DNA of 64,000 nucleotides. Source: Lepas anatifera. Lineage: Eukaryota; Arthropoda; Thecostraca; Lepadidae. The position numbers were made by a program, and so were the translations under genes. The stretch's first letter is position 1, and every line of letters begins with the position of its first letter. The stretch lies in contig JAOTON010000391.1 in assembly GCA_034440635.1 (NCBI GenBank), positions 248,001-312,000 of the forward strand. Direction: 5' to 3'. This document shows positions 29,101 to 41,909 of this stretch, one piece after another. A model generated the notes under the pieces. The model ran no database searches, was not told where the DNA came from, and saw only the letters and a program-made list of their open reading frames with translations.

Positions 29101-31022
29101 GATTCCAAAAATATTTCGCCAATCGACGCGTTTATGGTTTCTCTCAAATGTGGTCAAGTAGCGTTCTCCGGCTGCGAACGGTTCCCCAGTCATCTCAGAA
29201 ATATAGGTGGACACTTGACGACTACCTCCATAGCACGTGTTGAAGAGGGCCTATATCTTTGGAGGGCAAGTCCCAATTCTAGGCGCAATTGAGCTGCCAG
29301 TAGGAGTTATTCTCAGACGTGGAATAAGTTGGTCGTCTCTGACCTGGTGCGACTAAGGTCGAGAGCACAACAAATTACTAACTGGTAAAGGCAGCCTTCT
29401 ATGTGAGCGCTATCAAACAGCTGCCAACTTTACTCCGTGCTCTGATCGAAAATTGATACTTCGTTTAAATGATCATGCACTGTCTCGAGGGTAAGCAACA
29501 GCCAAGCATGATGCATGAAGCGAACCGGTGAAAAGGGACGTGTTATACAAATAAGGCGAGCGGAAGGCGAGACCCCTGTGTCTGATCTCGGCCCCAGTTA
29601 ACAAGAGTAAGGTACGAGGCAGCAGCTTACTCGGAACCTGTCTCCGCCGTAACGGCCGTTACCGAGTCGTCGACCTGTGAATCTCGTGCCGGGGTCGACG
29701 ATATGTTTAGTCGGACGAGGGTCGTGGTGAAGGTCACTCCAGTACCAGCGGGGTATGTTCGCAGAGGCGTGTAGCCATCAGAATACTTGAGGGGATCGAA
29801 CAGCAATTTTAGTTTGTCTCTTTACATGCAATGTGATGGGGCTAATGCTGAAAAAATTTCAGTGAAAGTGTGGCCCCTAGTCTGCTTTGGTCCTATACGC
29901 CTGTGGGTCTGTGTGCCAAAGGCAAAGATTCAGCGCATGGCACAAGCGATGAATAACAATGGAGTTCCCAAGCAAATCAGAACAGTAATGGGCCAGCGCA
30001 ATAAGCAATTGATTTTGATAAGCAGGTAGGTGGTATGCACAATCTTATCAACAAACGGGATTGCGGCCATATGAGGCGTGTGAGTGTTTTGCGGTGAGTA
30101 CCTAAGAAGCGCCTGATTTCCCTGTGCTCTTTGCCATTTCTATGGGTCAGAGATGGAACGAATGGCAGTGTAGCATTGCGGTCTTCAACGGTAATCAGTC
30201 CTGCCAAATATAATTGTCTTGTCATATCTGATTAAATTTTAATGCAGAGGATATTGCTGTGAAAAGTCTATAAACACTGTAAAATAATACGATACTTCAT
30301 CTCAAAGCGTTCAAATCGTGGTTACCAAGCGAATTCTGGTTGTGACCCCTGTCAAGGTCACCGCTCCTGCGCGGGCTGACAGGTGTAAGGGATGACATGC
30401 GGTTTTTCCATTCGCCTCAGTCACGCAGCACAATGGGAGCACAATGGGATTCTTCCCGACCGAGCTGCGGGCCCAGTCGAGTGGCATCTCAACAAAAACA
30501 GGGGACGGGACAGGAAAGCTGATGAGTTGCCCATCTGTAAGGCGCATGTTGGACCATGGATATCTTGAGCATTGCCACAAGAAGATGGACAGCGAGCGAT
30601 ACAGATTTATGTTTATGACCTAGGTCCCATGCCCACGTTCAATCACGATCGGACGGTGTATCCGCATACAAATACGTTCCTGATATATTTTGGCAGTGGA
30701 AACATGGTAAATTTTCTCCTTGCAGTACAGAGGGCAAAGGAGAGTAAACTGCAGAGGTTTACGCTTTCTTTGCAAATTTTGGTGAAAGGACAGTGAAGGG
30801 CGTGAAGGTAAACGTCACCGGCGGGCCAGAAATGTACACAAAATTGATATTTAAAACTGATCTATCCGTACCCCTCTCGCCCATGAAACTAAGTCAGCGT
30901 TTACGGCGCCCAAACTTCTAATGTAGAAATGCGACGCCACTAACTCTATCCCCGTTGATGGGGATTCCACGGATAAAATAACACTGGTTTAGAGAGCCTA
31001 TCAGGACCTAGACCCAGTACTT
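29101..31022. other. No gene recognised; promoter-like patch near 29545
   Basis: TTATACAAATAAGGCGAGCGG at about 29547 shares ATAAGGCGAGCGG with the LTR TATA region at 11183 and is followed by GC-rich sequence, so a related LTR is possible, but no ends were found. Frames at 29787-30029 plus and 30311-30580 minus have no known motif. Confidence 0.3.
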
Positions 31023-31310
31023 ATGCAAAGAGCAAGCGTTCCAGAGTCACCAAGGAGCAGGCAATGTATGTACCAGAGTCACCAAGCAGCAGGCGCTGTA
31101 CCAGAGATTCAGCAAGGAGCAGGGTATGTATCAGATAGTCACCAAGGAACAGGCGCTATGCCAGAGTCACCAAGGAGCAGGCGCTGTACCAGAGTCACCA
31201 AGGAGCAGGCGATGTACCAGAGAGTCGCCAAGGAGCAGTCGCTGTACCACAGAGTCATCAAGAAACGGGCGCTGTACCAGAGTCACCAAGGAACATGCGC
31301 CGTACCAGTC
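31023..31310. repeat. 28-bp minisatellite
   Basis: About ten units of CCAGAGTCACCAAGGAGCAG plus GCGCTGTA, with point changes and small indels. A consensus TATATAAG stands at 31447-31454 downstream, but no gene could be tied to it. 31455-32660 has no recognised feature. Confidence 0.85.
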
Positions 31311-32660
31311 ATGCGTCCTCTGTATGCAGTGAAACGTTCGCCGAGGGTCAGCTTTGAGAACCGAACACTGAAGCTTTCACTTATAAAATCCGCGCGAAAC
31401 AATTTCTTCGAAGGCATTTGAAGAGCTGCCCCAGATGCCACCCCGGTATATAAGAGTGATCAAAGAGTAGAAAAGAGCTAGAAGAGAGGCTCGGCTTCAC
31501 TCATTGGAACTGAGGAGGAGATAATATTTCAATTTATCCGGATCCCTCCATCCCGAAGCCCATGAGCATTGAAAAAACCAAACCAATTACTTTGGTTTTT
31601 CAAAGTTTTTTCCCTCCTATCCACCTGGACTTACACATTTTCTTCCAATTTATCGGAGGGGTGAAAAAGAGTGACGGCTGGTGGCCTTTTATTTTGCTGG
31701 GGCCCCGTCGATGTTCATGGAACTCTGGTGGTCGTATTTCTAAATCGACGCAAAATATGGATATGTATATAAATATGCCGTGCTACCGACAGAAAACCAA
31801 CAAAGCAATATGTAGTTTATTGCGTCTATGTTGGCTCGCATGGCATAGGTCTGTTTGATAGGCATGTGCATAATTTACGAACTGTAATATGCTATAGTTA
31901 TTTTGAGACAAAAATAACGTATGACAAAATGCCACCAAGACGGTTTCGGAAACATCCCTCATGCACTTTCTTTAACTTTGGAAGATTTACTTTGAGCAAG
32001 TATGAAAGACATCAATGTACAGTATTAAGCGGCAAAGTTTAACAGGGCCTCTAGTAGGGAGTTCGTAAACAAGACTATAAACAAACGGTCAGGCGTGATT
32101 TTAGAGGAAGCCAGCTTTCGAGATTTATTCATATTCTAATCCAAAACAAAATTCATATTGAGCATTTCCGCTCTGCTTTTCATGTTTTACTAATGGGACA
32201 GTCCAGGAAAGGGAGTCATTTTCATTGGTGTATTATGATCGCTAAACTATATGATGTCTCAGTATGTTGTCCAGTGACGGATATAAGCGGACGGTTATAG
32301 GTGTCACTCTTGAGCCGTCCACACTGATGCATTGTTGTCGCATGTATGCAAATATAACCTTCATACGTTTGCATTGCGTCGATTGCTTTTTAACGGTGTG
32401 TTGTTAGTGAGACTGACCACTGAAACTCTTGGTGAAACCGTGTCTCTTTTTCTTATATGACGAGCAGCCACGGGTAAAATGTCTTGATAGTGCTCCACCG
32501 GACACCTATTGAGGTTTTGCCTCACCTTAATGTGAAAAAATAAAATAAGAGCTCCTTTTGTGGCTGCTTAATCGATATGAATTCGAATACTCATTGGTTT
32601 CTGTATCCGTAAAGTGAGCACCCAGTATGCCTGAAATGGTGCAAATTCCACCAATGTCAT

Positions 32661-32666
32661 TTTATT
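32661..32666 (-). terminator. Poly(A) signal of the YVPP protein gene
   Basis: AATAAA on the minus strand, about 290 bases after the TAG stop at 32957-32955 and the first one found downstream. Confidence 0.5.
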
Positions 32667-32954
32667 CAGCCTTGATTTTCCTCATACATAGACAACAACG
32701 AAAACAAGCCACATTTCAAGTCAGTACGACCTCTGCACGTTTATACTGTGCAAGATTCATATTACACTGGCACTTGAGTTGCATTGCAAAATACACCTAG
32801 CTTCGTGATCAACACGGTCAGCACGCACAGCCGGGGAGAGACGCACACGAACATACTCACAAATCTCACAAATCATTCTGCAAATCTCCCCCTGTAGATT
32901 TGCACGCGAACACGCTCGCAGACACGCTCACTGGGGCTGATCTGGCAGACACGC

Positions 32955-33948
32955 CTAGTAGCTGATCTGAACGTCTCTGTAGGGCACCCTGGTAGATGAA
33001 GGAGGCGGCACATACACTGGTTCTGCCGTGGTGGGCGCCGGTGGCACGTAGGGTGCCTCTGTTCTGATGGGCTGGGGCGGCACGTAGGGCGCCTCCGTAC
33101 TGATGGGCTGAGGCGGCACGTAGGGCGCCTCCGTACTGATGGGCTGGGGCGGCACGTAGGGCGGCTGCTGAGCGATGGGTGCCGGCTGGGCGGGGGCGGG
33201 TGCTGCAGGTGCCGGTGATAGCACCTCAGGAGCAGCAGGAGCTGGCTGCTGGCCGCTGGGGTAAGCAGGCGACTGCTGCTGGGGAGCGCTTGGGTACACC
33301 CCGGCAACAGGCTTGCCGCTGACCACCAGCGACTCCTCCACCTTGTTGGGGTTCGGGTGCCACTGACCCGGCTGGTAGTCCGGCGGGAACACCACCGCAG
33401 GCGAGGGCTTCTTTGTCGGAGGCTCGTAGGCGTCCACAGGCGCAGGCGGAGCAGGCGGTGGGACTATTTCGGTTGAGGACTTTGGTGGTACGTAGGCGTC
33501 TACTGGGGCGGGCTGCGGCGGCACGTAGGCCTCCACTGGCGCGGCAGTGGGAGGCGGCACGTAGACCGGAGGAGCTGGTGTCGTAGTTGTTGTTACAGAG
33601 GGGATGGGGTCGGGTGCATACTGTGGTAGGCCACCACAGCAGGCTGCCAGTAACACCACGCCCACAATGGCCTGGAGATACACATGGCATGCTGGTTAGA
33701 ACATGCAAACATACGCGAAGAGAAATATCATTTGCCAAGGGGAACGTTGCATTAGGAAAAACACGACATGAGTTCTCCTCATGAATGGTGTAAATATTTA
33801 CATCGGATGAATGCAATCACGTGGACGCATTGCATGATATAACGGAAAAAATACGGATTCATACTACCTTCCCCATGGAACAGAACGAGCTTCCTATCGA
33901 GTACATACATTATGAACCATAGATTGCCCAGTGAGACCTCACCTTCAT
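32955..33948 (-). CDS. Secreted proline-rich YVPP-repeat protein, probably cuticular
   Basis: Two exons: 33948-33943 (ATG AAG) and 33671-32955, with donor AAG|GTGAGGT and acceptor CTCCAG. The 240-residue product begins MKAIVGVVLLAACCGG, a clear signal peptide, and has no membrane segment afterwards. The rest is rich in Pro, Ala, Tyr and Val, with A/P-YVPP repeated throughout and a 13-residue unit (PYVPPQPISTEA type) tandem three times near the C-terminus. A central non-repeat segment contains DYQPGQWHPNPNK. A first exon of only Met-Lys and YVPP-type repeats are usual in arthropod cuticle and extracellular-matrix genes. No chitin-binding Rebers-Riddiford motif is present, so the cuticle role is inferred from composition. 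A start within the second exon (MYLQ at 33683) is possible but gives a poorer signal peptide. Confidence 0.85.
33943..33948 (-). CDS. First coding exon (Met-Lys) of the YVPP protein
   Basis: ATGAAG followed by GTGAGGTC, a strong donor. The intron is 271 bases. The 5'UTR before it contains CTGACAGAAAC directly ahead of the ATG. Confidence 0.75.
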
Positions 33949-34036
33949 GTTTCTGTCAGTCCTGGTTGTGCGTCTTCCACTGTCCTGTTCGCCCGCACGG
34001 TGGCGCTGTTTCTGCGCTCGTCGCTGGCGCCAGATC

Positions 34037-34043
34037 TCTTATA
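34037..34043 (-). promoter_or_regulatory. TATA box of the YVPP protein gene
   Basis: TATAAGA on the minus strand, about 90 bases before the ATG, within GC-rich sequence. Initiation would be expected near 34010. Confidence 0.5.
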
Positions 34044-34049
34044 CGGCGG

Positions 34050-35757
34050 CGCCGCTGGCGCCCGGAAAACCCACAGCACGGGGCGACGGCCCGCACCGTC
34101 AGAGGCCAAACACGGGCGACCGAAAATCACCCACGGGTATACCCCCGTTTCACTATTCACCAGCATAAAATTATCCATGCCTCCTGGTGTTGTTCCAATC
34201 CGTTTGTATCTCAGGGTATGCAAAAAGGGTCCACAACAAGGGGTTTTCACCTCTGAACAGCACACAGGCGGAGAGAGCAGGGGTTTCCGGCGCTCGCTGC
34301 TCTATCCTACTACCAGCTCCGAGCAGTACAGCCGTCTTCGAAGAATTCATATAGGGGAGGCAGAAGCAAGCGGGCCGATGGGTCCTTGACATTCTTTGTA
34401 TGACAACAGTGGCGGGAAACAGGATTTTCCAGCTATGGTGTATAGGAAAATAGGTTGTGGAATTCCCCACTCATCGGTGACGCACCTAATATGTTCGATT
34501 CAATTATTTCAGTGCCCAAGGGCAAGGAGCTTGAAAGGGAGTGCGACTGTCACACGGGCACCAATAGCTTATGACTTAAGTGATGCAAAAATGAATATTT
34601 GAGACCAGGCCTTATATACTTTAACTTGCACTAAGATGCAGTTAATTATGGCATATTGGAAACATCAAAATAAAATTCAGAAATCGATGATGAACATATC
34701 AGATTGCCTAAAGCTATATTAGTCCGTACAAAAGATACAAATCTTGCATTTATTTCTAGACCCCTTATCCGAAGTTCTAACGTCTCTGCACTAATTCGGG
34801 AAAGTACCCCAACGCGTCCCCTCTAGGTGCTAGCCATTTTCACCAATAAATGTGTTATTGGGAATGTGTATATTGGCAATATTGGTTCCACACTCCAGAT
34901 AAGAGCGTTATCACCGGTGAAAAGGCAGGAATCTTACGGTGAATGGAAAACACGGTGTTGTCCTTTCAGAGGACAGCCAAGAAAGAGGCTTTGGCTACGG
35001 ATCACTAGCGTGATCAACTCTATTCTTTCCTAATTTGTATGCACCCATCCCAAACGAAACTGCCTTAACTTTAACGGCTTAATTAGATAAGATGTTTTCA
35101 TCTCTACTAGTAAGATGTCATTTCATGTCTGAGTAAGATGCACTTAAAAAGTTTGCTGTTTTCAGCATTCAATCCAGATTAGGCATCCCACAGCCCAACA
35201 CCATTTCAAAATACTTCTTCCTTGCATTTTCTAAATTTCAGGCATGCTGTAGGCATGAGGAAGGATCGGGGAACACTCCATAGCATTTAAATCTCTAAAA
35301 CGTGAAATGTTCACATCTATACTCTCCTACTCCAAGAGGTGTTGGTGACGGCAGATATGCTGGTAGTTTTGCTGGATTTCACTGAGTTCATTCTGACACA
35401 TCTAACAATAAAATATCCATTCGGAGACGCTTGAGTGAAAAGGAATTTCACACGATCGGGTGTTCTTAGTTTTTTTCGTTTTGTCGCGTTTTAACAACGT
35501 TTTTCTTTTTAGAAGAAGTTTTTGGTTCTTTGTTTTATCATTCATTGTTGCTTACTTTCACATCACGTCTCTTTCTAGACATGTTTGACAAACGTTAGTA
35601 TCAAATTAATATGTAGTGAGGAATAAGCCTGTGCTATATTATTAAACTTGTTCGAAAATTACAGTATATATTTACCATGGGGCATGGTCGAAGAACTTAC
35701 ATATTTATATATGCTCAAAATAGCTCTAGAATCAGTATCAAATTAAAATGTTTTTCG
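34050..35757. other. No recognised feature
   Basis: Upstream region of the YVPP gene, becoming AT-rich after 34600. Frames here are short and without motifs. Confidence 0.35.
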
Positions 35758-36365
<608 letters not shown>

Positions 36366-36758
36366 CAAGGAGGATCCAGAATTTTTTATGTGGGCGCTGC
36401 GAATTTTAGATGAAACAATGTATCAGCTGTGGGTGTCATATCCTACTGCTGGGCGCCGATACCCGTATCCTGGGGGAAAGAGGCAGGAAGGGATATTTTA
36501 GGGGAGCACCATCGAATTTTCAGGGAGCACCGTGACCATTCTAGGATTTGAGCTGGCGCCGACTCCCTCTAGACCATTAGATCTGCGCTCCATGAAACCA
36601 CAAGCTGGTGGCTCCAGAAATAATACTTCCTATCTCCTACTTCCGGGCGCCATATAATAGGTCACACAGTTCCAAAACGGTTTCCCCTTGGCCCAAACGT
36701 TGCCCCGCTCGATCCCACTATTCCATCTCCCCAAATTGAAAATCCTGGATCTGTCCTG
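36366..36758. mobile_element. Degenerate hAT-like MITE related to 39541-39783
   Basis: Left CAAGGAGGATCCAGAATTTT and right, inverted, CAGGACAGATCCAGGATTTT. The inside shares GGGCGCCGAT...GTATCCTGGGGGAA with the MITE at 39541. No target duplication is visible. 36759-37734 has nothing recognised. Confidence 0.4.
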
Positions 36759-37734
36759 GATGCCCAGCCACCCCCAGACATTTTTCGGCGCCCAGATGTG
36801 CTATTTTTGTGCTGAATTGTTCCACTAAGGTAGAAAAAATGTTAAGTTGCAAAAAAACGTTTCCCCAGGATACAGAAGTCAAGGTACCCACATTGCGATC
36901 ACCTCCGCCCGATATCACCATATCATAGATGCACTCCGTGCAATAGCTGTCCATTATACCCTAGCCTTTAGATAGCTCCCGTATATGTCCATGGCAAATG
37001 CCAATCTTAGGTCTTCCTGAATCTTGAGGTACAATCTCAGCATCACGATGCGCTGAATTTTTAACCAAACTAACGTACACCGCCGTTTACCACCCAAATC
37101 ATGATTATAACATTTGCGTCATTCTCTTTAACAATGGTCAAGAAGCGAAACAACGAAACAGGTTGAAATTTTTAGATTTTATGGCCTTTTCATTTTCACT
37201 TTCTGAGGACATTCAGATCTTTTTAACTAGGTTTTTTACGATGCTTTTTCGTTTTTCACTACGTTTTCGTGATTTCCCTTTTCTTTTTGTTTCGCTATGC
37301 GCAGCGTACACGCTGCGTATACGCTGCGCAAAACGAAAATAAGCTATAGCTTCCCCAATGCATGTTGATGGCGTGATCTTGTTTTCGGTGACCAAAAAAA
37401 GTGGTTTAAAATTGAAAAAAACGTAGTCAAAGTCGCGTAGTGTAGCTTGTACCCAACGTTGTTATAAATAAGTATTTTCCTCCTTTCTGGTGCAAAAGAA
37501 ACTTGAGAGTAGGTATTGCTTCTTTCCCGACTTGTAAGGCGGAAAGAGTGAGTAATGGAGACTAAAACAATTGCACTAAGATTTTCATTTCTTTTTAGGC
37601 ATAATACTGGAAAGTTCCGGCACTAAGGGAACATAAGCGTCGCCGCAGACTTTTAGCCTGTAATGTTATGATACCTTCTTTAACACACTATTTTGGATAC
37701 GACCAGTATACCAAGTCCCCCAGCCAGGGGCGTA

Positions 37735-38010
37735 CATCTATATATTTGTGGGCGCCCGTGTACCAACTAATCAAAGTTTGATTTGGTGTTTAAATATTCA
37801 TTACATTCTACTGTATAATTTTCCTGGGTTCAGGTTTACTTTATTAAGTTCAAAAATACTATCTTCGATCTAAAACAAACATTCCATTGTGCTATCTCTG
37901 AGAACCGGCGTTTATTGACACTGTCCTATATGGTTAATGATATTGCTTTAAATTTGACACCCCAATGATTTTCGGAAATCCACGCCCCGAGCGGAAACGG
38001 TCAACCAGTC
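37735..38010. repeat. Dispersed repeat, copy 1 (CAGGGGCGTACATCTATATA type)
   Basis: Starts CAGGGGCGTACATCTATATA and later carries ATGATATTGCTTTAAATTTG and CAATGATTTTCGGAAATCC. A second copy is at 38566-38830 in the same orientation. Related pieces flank the MITE at 4478 and begin the array at 59184. Confidence 0.55.
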
Positions 38011-38565
38011 AACCACGTTTCCACTTCAGCAAAGGAGTACAGCTTCCGTCTGAGGGATGCCAACAAAAACAGCGTTGCAGTCTCCCCGCTCCCAGACGTT
38101 TTAGTCGAATGGTAGGTGAAGTTCCCGCTGCTTGATACTGGCAATCAAGGCGTTGAGATCTCCCGGACCGAGGTGAAAGATCTGGGTAATGACATCGGTA
38201 GCTAAAACGTGTCGACGCGTATACAAGCACGACCCCAGCCCGCACAGATGTACACATATAGTGTGTAGGAGTTTAAGAGTCAATGTGCCGGCTACGGGAA
38301 GTTTATGGGACGTCCTCAAAAGGCGTCATCCATGATATCTACCATGGGCCTGACAGAAAACCTGTTGAAGGCATCTTTCCTCTTCCGTGAGTTTTTAAAG
38401 TCATCATATGTCAGCAGTGCTGTGATTGGGAAGAGCAGTCAATGGCGCAGGGCCATTCTTAGGAAGTTATGTGCTCAGCTAAGAGCAGCGATGAGGAGTT
38501 ATAATATCCCTCTTGGGGTGTCCAGGCACCCTGAAACATTTCTATGAACTTTGCACTCAGCTGTA
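38011..38565. other. Spacer between two repeat copies; possible exon-like stretch on minus
   Basis: On the minus strand 38190-38101 reads DVITQIFHLGPGDLNALIAS and ends LHLPFD-stop after a possible acceptor TTACCCAG. It looks codon-like, but no family was recognised and no partner exon was found. Confidence 0.2.
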
Positions 38566-38830
38566 AGCAGGGGTGTATATACCTCTTTGGCGGTACCCGG
38601 GCTGCCCAATGAACAGATGAGATAGTGCCAAAATATCCCTTCAATTTAATTGTTTTTCATTACCAGTACTTTACATTGGTTCTACCAAAACGCAAAGGCC
38701 TGTGCGAGAGCTAAATTAATGTTATGCTGTTCTTTTTTACATAGTGGCTATTGATATTGTTTCAAATTTGGGTAGCACCAATCATTTTCGGAAACCCACT
38801 CCCTGGCTGTGAGGCTGCCGACAGATGTAA
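38566..38830. repeat. Dispersed repeat, copy 2
   Basis: CAGGGGTGTATATACCTCTTTGG, then TTGATATTGTTTCAAATTTG and CAATCATTTTCGGAAACCC, colinear with copy 1 at 37735. 38831-39532 has no recognised feature apart from short G/C-rich runs. Confidence 0.5.
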
Positions 38831-39540
38831 CACAGCGCCCCAATCAGAAAACCTCGGGTGGAGCTGGCGCTGGCGGAGGCAGCCCACTTGATAGCAGGGC
38901 CAACATATTAGTGGAGGAGGGAAGCCACATAACACAGCCAACACATGAGCGGCTGCACCCTACATGGTAACAGGGCCAGCTGTCGCAGAGCCTCATTTCT
39001 GAGATTGAAACCATTCTACTTCACGGGGCAGAATGTCCAACTACTGGGTCATCAAATGAGGAGAGCTACAGTTTCTGTGAACAGTTTCTGGTAACTAATC
39101 TGGTCACTAATCTGCATAGAAACAGAACAGAGTGGGTGCTGGGCAGTGACGGCGGAACGTCCGAATCTAAGGGGCACTATGGGCTTTCAACCCATTTCTC
39201 TCCAGTCAACACCATAGAGTTAGTGTTACAATTTCTGACTGAAGGGGGTACCGCGCACCGGTGCCCCCCAGTTCCATCACCAGTAGCACGGCCCCCTTCC
39301 CTTGGACGGAGTTGGGGGCATAGAAATGGTTGGAGGCCCCTAAATACACCAATATTGCACTTGGCCAGCATTTTACTCTGCAGAGTGAAACGTTGACTTG
39401 TATTTCAAAGTAAAGACATGCATTTTAGGAACACGCTACAACATTAAATATCTCTTCACAGGCCTACAAACCTCTGTGTCCTTTCCTGGGCAGAAAAGAC
39501 ACAGTGGAATAAGAGCAGTGTAAGCTGTGCCGGCTGGAGC

Positions 39541-39783
39541 CATAGGCGGATCTTGGATTGCTCTTCCGGGGGCGGAGCGATCCGGACCAGGGGCGCCACT
39601 TTTGGCCGGAAAACCTATCAAGTGAGCGTCAAATCCTATCGGTGGGCGCCGATTGTCGTATCCTGGGGGAAGGGGGAGGGGTGGAAAGCAACATTTCAGG
39701 GGCGCCATCGACCTTTCAGAGGAGCCCCGAGGGTTGATCGAGGGGCCACCTGCTCTCCTTTGCTCCGCCTGGATCCGCCTATG
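39541..39783. mobile_element. hAT-like MITE (243 bp)
   Basis: Ends CATAGGCGGATCTTGGAT and, inverted, CATAGGCGGATCCAGGC. Flanking 8-mers are GCTGGAGC (39533-39540) and GCTAGAGC (39784-39791), matching at seven of eight positions. Non-coding. Confidence 0.8.
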
Positions 39784-39812
39784 GCTAGAGCTATGGTGCT
39801 GAGCAAAAGGTG

Positions 39813-41190
39813 ACCCTGTGTCTGGGGATGAGTGGGGAGGGAACCGTGTGTCTGGTGATGGGAGGGGAGAGGACCCTTTGTCTGGTGATGGGAGGGGAGA
39901 GGACCGTGTGTCTGGTGATGGGAGGGGAGGGGACCGTGTGCCTAGTGATGAGAGGGGAGGGGACCGTGTTTCTGGTGATGGGAGGGGAGAGGACCGTGTG
40001 TTTGGTTATGGGAGGGGAGAGGGCCGTGTGTCTGGGGATGGGAGGGGAGAGGACCGTGTGTCTGGTGTTGGGAGGAGAGAGGACCGTGTGTCTGGTGTTG
40101 GGAGGAGAGAGGACCGTGTGTCTGGTGTTGGGAGGAGAGAGGACCGTGTGTCTGGTGTTGGGAGGGGAGGGGACCGAGAGTCTGGTGATGGGGGGGGAGA
40201 GGACCGTGTGTCTGGTGATGGGAGGGGAGAGGACCGTGTGTCTGATAATGGGAGGGGAGAGGACCGTGTGTCTGGTGATGGGAGGGGAGAGGACCGTGTA
40301 TCTGATAATGGGAGGGGAGAGGACCATGTGTCTGATGATGAGCTGTGAGAGGACCGTGTGTCTGGTGATGGGAGGGGAGAGGACCGTGTGTCTGGTGATG
40401 GGAGGAGAGAGGACCGTGTGTCTGGTGATAGGAGGGGAGAGGACCGTGTGTCTGGTGATGAGCTGTGAGAGGACCGTGTGTCTGGTGATGGGAGGGGATA
40501 GGACCGTGTGTCTGATGATGGGAGGGGATAGGACCGTCTGTCTGATGATGGGAGGGGAGGGGACCGTGTGTCTGGTGATGGGAGGGGAGAGGACCGTGTG
40601 TCTGATGATGAGCTGTGAGAGGACCGTGTGTCTGGTGATGAGCTGTGAGAGGACCGTGTGTCTGATGATGGGAGGGGATAGGACCGTCTGTCTGATGATG
40701 GGAGGGGAGGGGACCGTGTGTCTGATGATGGGAGGGGATAGGACCGTCTGTCTGATGATGGGAGGGGAGGGGACCGTGTGTCTGGTGATGGGAGGGGAGG
40801 GGACCGTGTGTCTGATGATGGGAGGGGATAGGACCGTCTGTCTGATGATGGGAGGGGAGGGGACCGTGTGTCTGATGATGGGAGGGGATAGGACCGTCTG
40901 TCTGATGATGGGAGGGGAGAGGACCGTGTGTCTGGTGATGAGCTGTGAGAGGACCGTGTGTCTGATGATGGGAGGGGATAGGACCGTCTGTCTGATGATG
41001 GGAGGGGAGGGGACCGTGTGTCTGATGATGGGAGGGGATAGGACCGTCTGTCTGATGATGGGAGGGGAGGGGACCGTGTGTCTGATGATGGGAGGGGATA
41101 GGACCGTCTGTCTGATGATGGGAGGGGAGAGGACCGTGTGTCTGGTGATGAGCTGTGAGAGGACCGTGTGTCTGATGAGCTGTCAGAAGA
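39813..41190. repeat. 30-bp minisatellite, about 45 units
   Basis: Unit GGACCGTGTGTCTGGTGATG plus GGAGGGGAGA. Variants (GATGATG, AGCTGTGAGA, GGGATA) recur in a higher-order order, especially after 40480. It starts about 20 bases after the MITE at 39541-39783. The period of 30 keeps frames open on both strands: a plus frame of 533 codons repeating TVCLVMGGER and a minus frame of 497 codons repeating SSPLPSPDTR. Neither has a leader, conserved domain or unique core, and I do not call either a gene. Confidence 0.95.
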
Positions 41191-41909
41191 TAGAGGAATT
41201 TCTAGTGTGTCGTGAACCAGACATCCGAATTCATGTGAATGGATGTAATATCGATATATACAAACCGTTGGACATATCGGATCGGTTGGTCCAGACAATG
41301 CGGGTAGTTTGGTATCCTGACGTGGACTTGGGTTTCCATTTTGTTTATCATTCCTATTATTCGAATGTCGAGTGGCTCTGTATGCATCGTCATTGTTTGC
41401 GAACAGTTTGACCTTAATTTGTTTGGGAAGCTTTGAATATGGACCGCACCGTACCGAAATTTGTTTATCCAAGACTCTCTCTAATGGGAGTGGTTGCATA
41501 CACCTGTATGTGTGGCCGTTACAGTACCTACCCTCGCTCCAAAGAGGTCAGTCACTGATTATCCTCTGGCGACGTCATCCAGAGCGGTGAAACGGTCTCT
41601 GGCTAATTGGCACGGCAGCCCCACCCTAAATTCCGCATTGGCACTGCCCGGAAGTTTGTTATCCCATATTAATTATGTGCAATGGGGCTGTGGTTTGTTT
41701 CGGTAAGCACAGGCTTTACTATCGCTGCAATTCCATACCTACTCGACTGAGAGGTGACTGTTTTCATAATAACCATGGCGCTAAATTCAACTTCTTTACT
41801 GTTTATTTTGCTTGCACTTTCATTCAAGAAATTTGGAGCAGCATAACCCGTAACTCAAGGAGAGAAGTATACTTGCTTGATTAAATGGTTTTAGGAATTT
41901 CACTGTAAG

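Noticed and set aside
31447..31454. TATA box of a gene at 31562-31858
   Set aside because: The TATATAAG is a good match, but the downstream frame has no recognisable features, so no promoter was called.
39810..41411. A 533-residue protein of TVCLVMGGER repeats (and the 497-residue frame on the other strand)
   Set aside because: It is a direct result of a 30-bp array. Both strands are equally open, and there is no leader, domain or splice context.
41775..41846. Leader exon (hydrophobic 23-codon frame in ideal Kozak context) of the small gene at 41910
   Set aside because: It meets a stop before any GT donor in a usable phase. Noted only as a possible coincidence.
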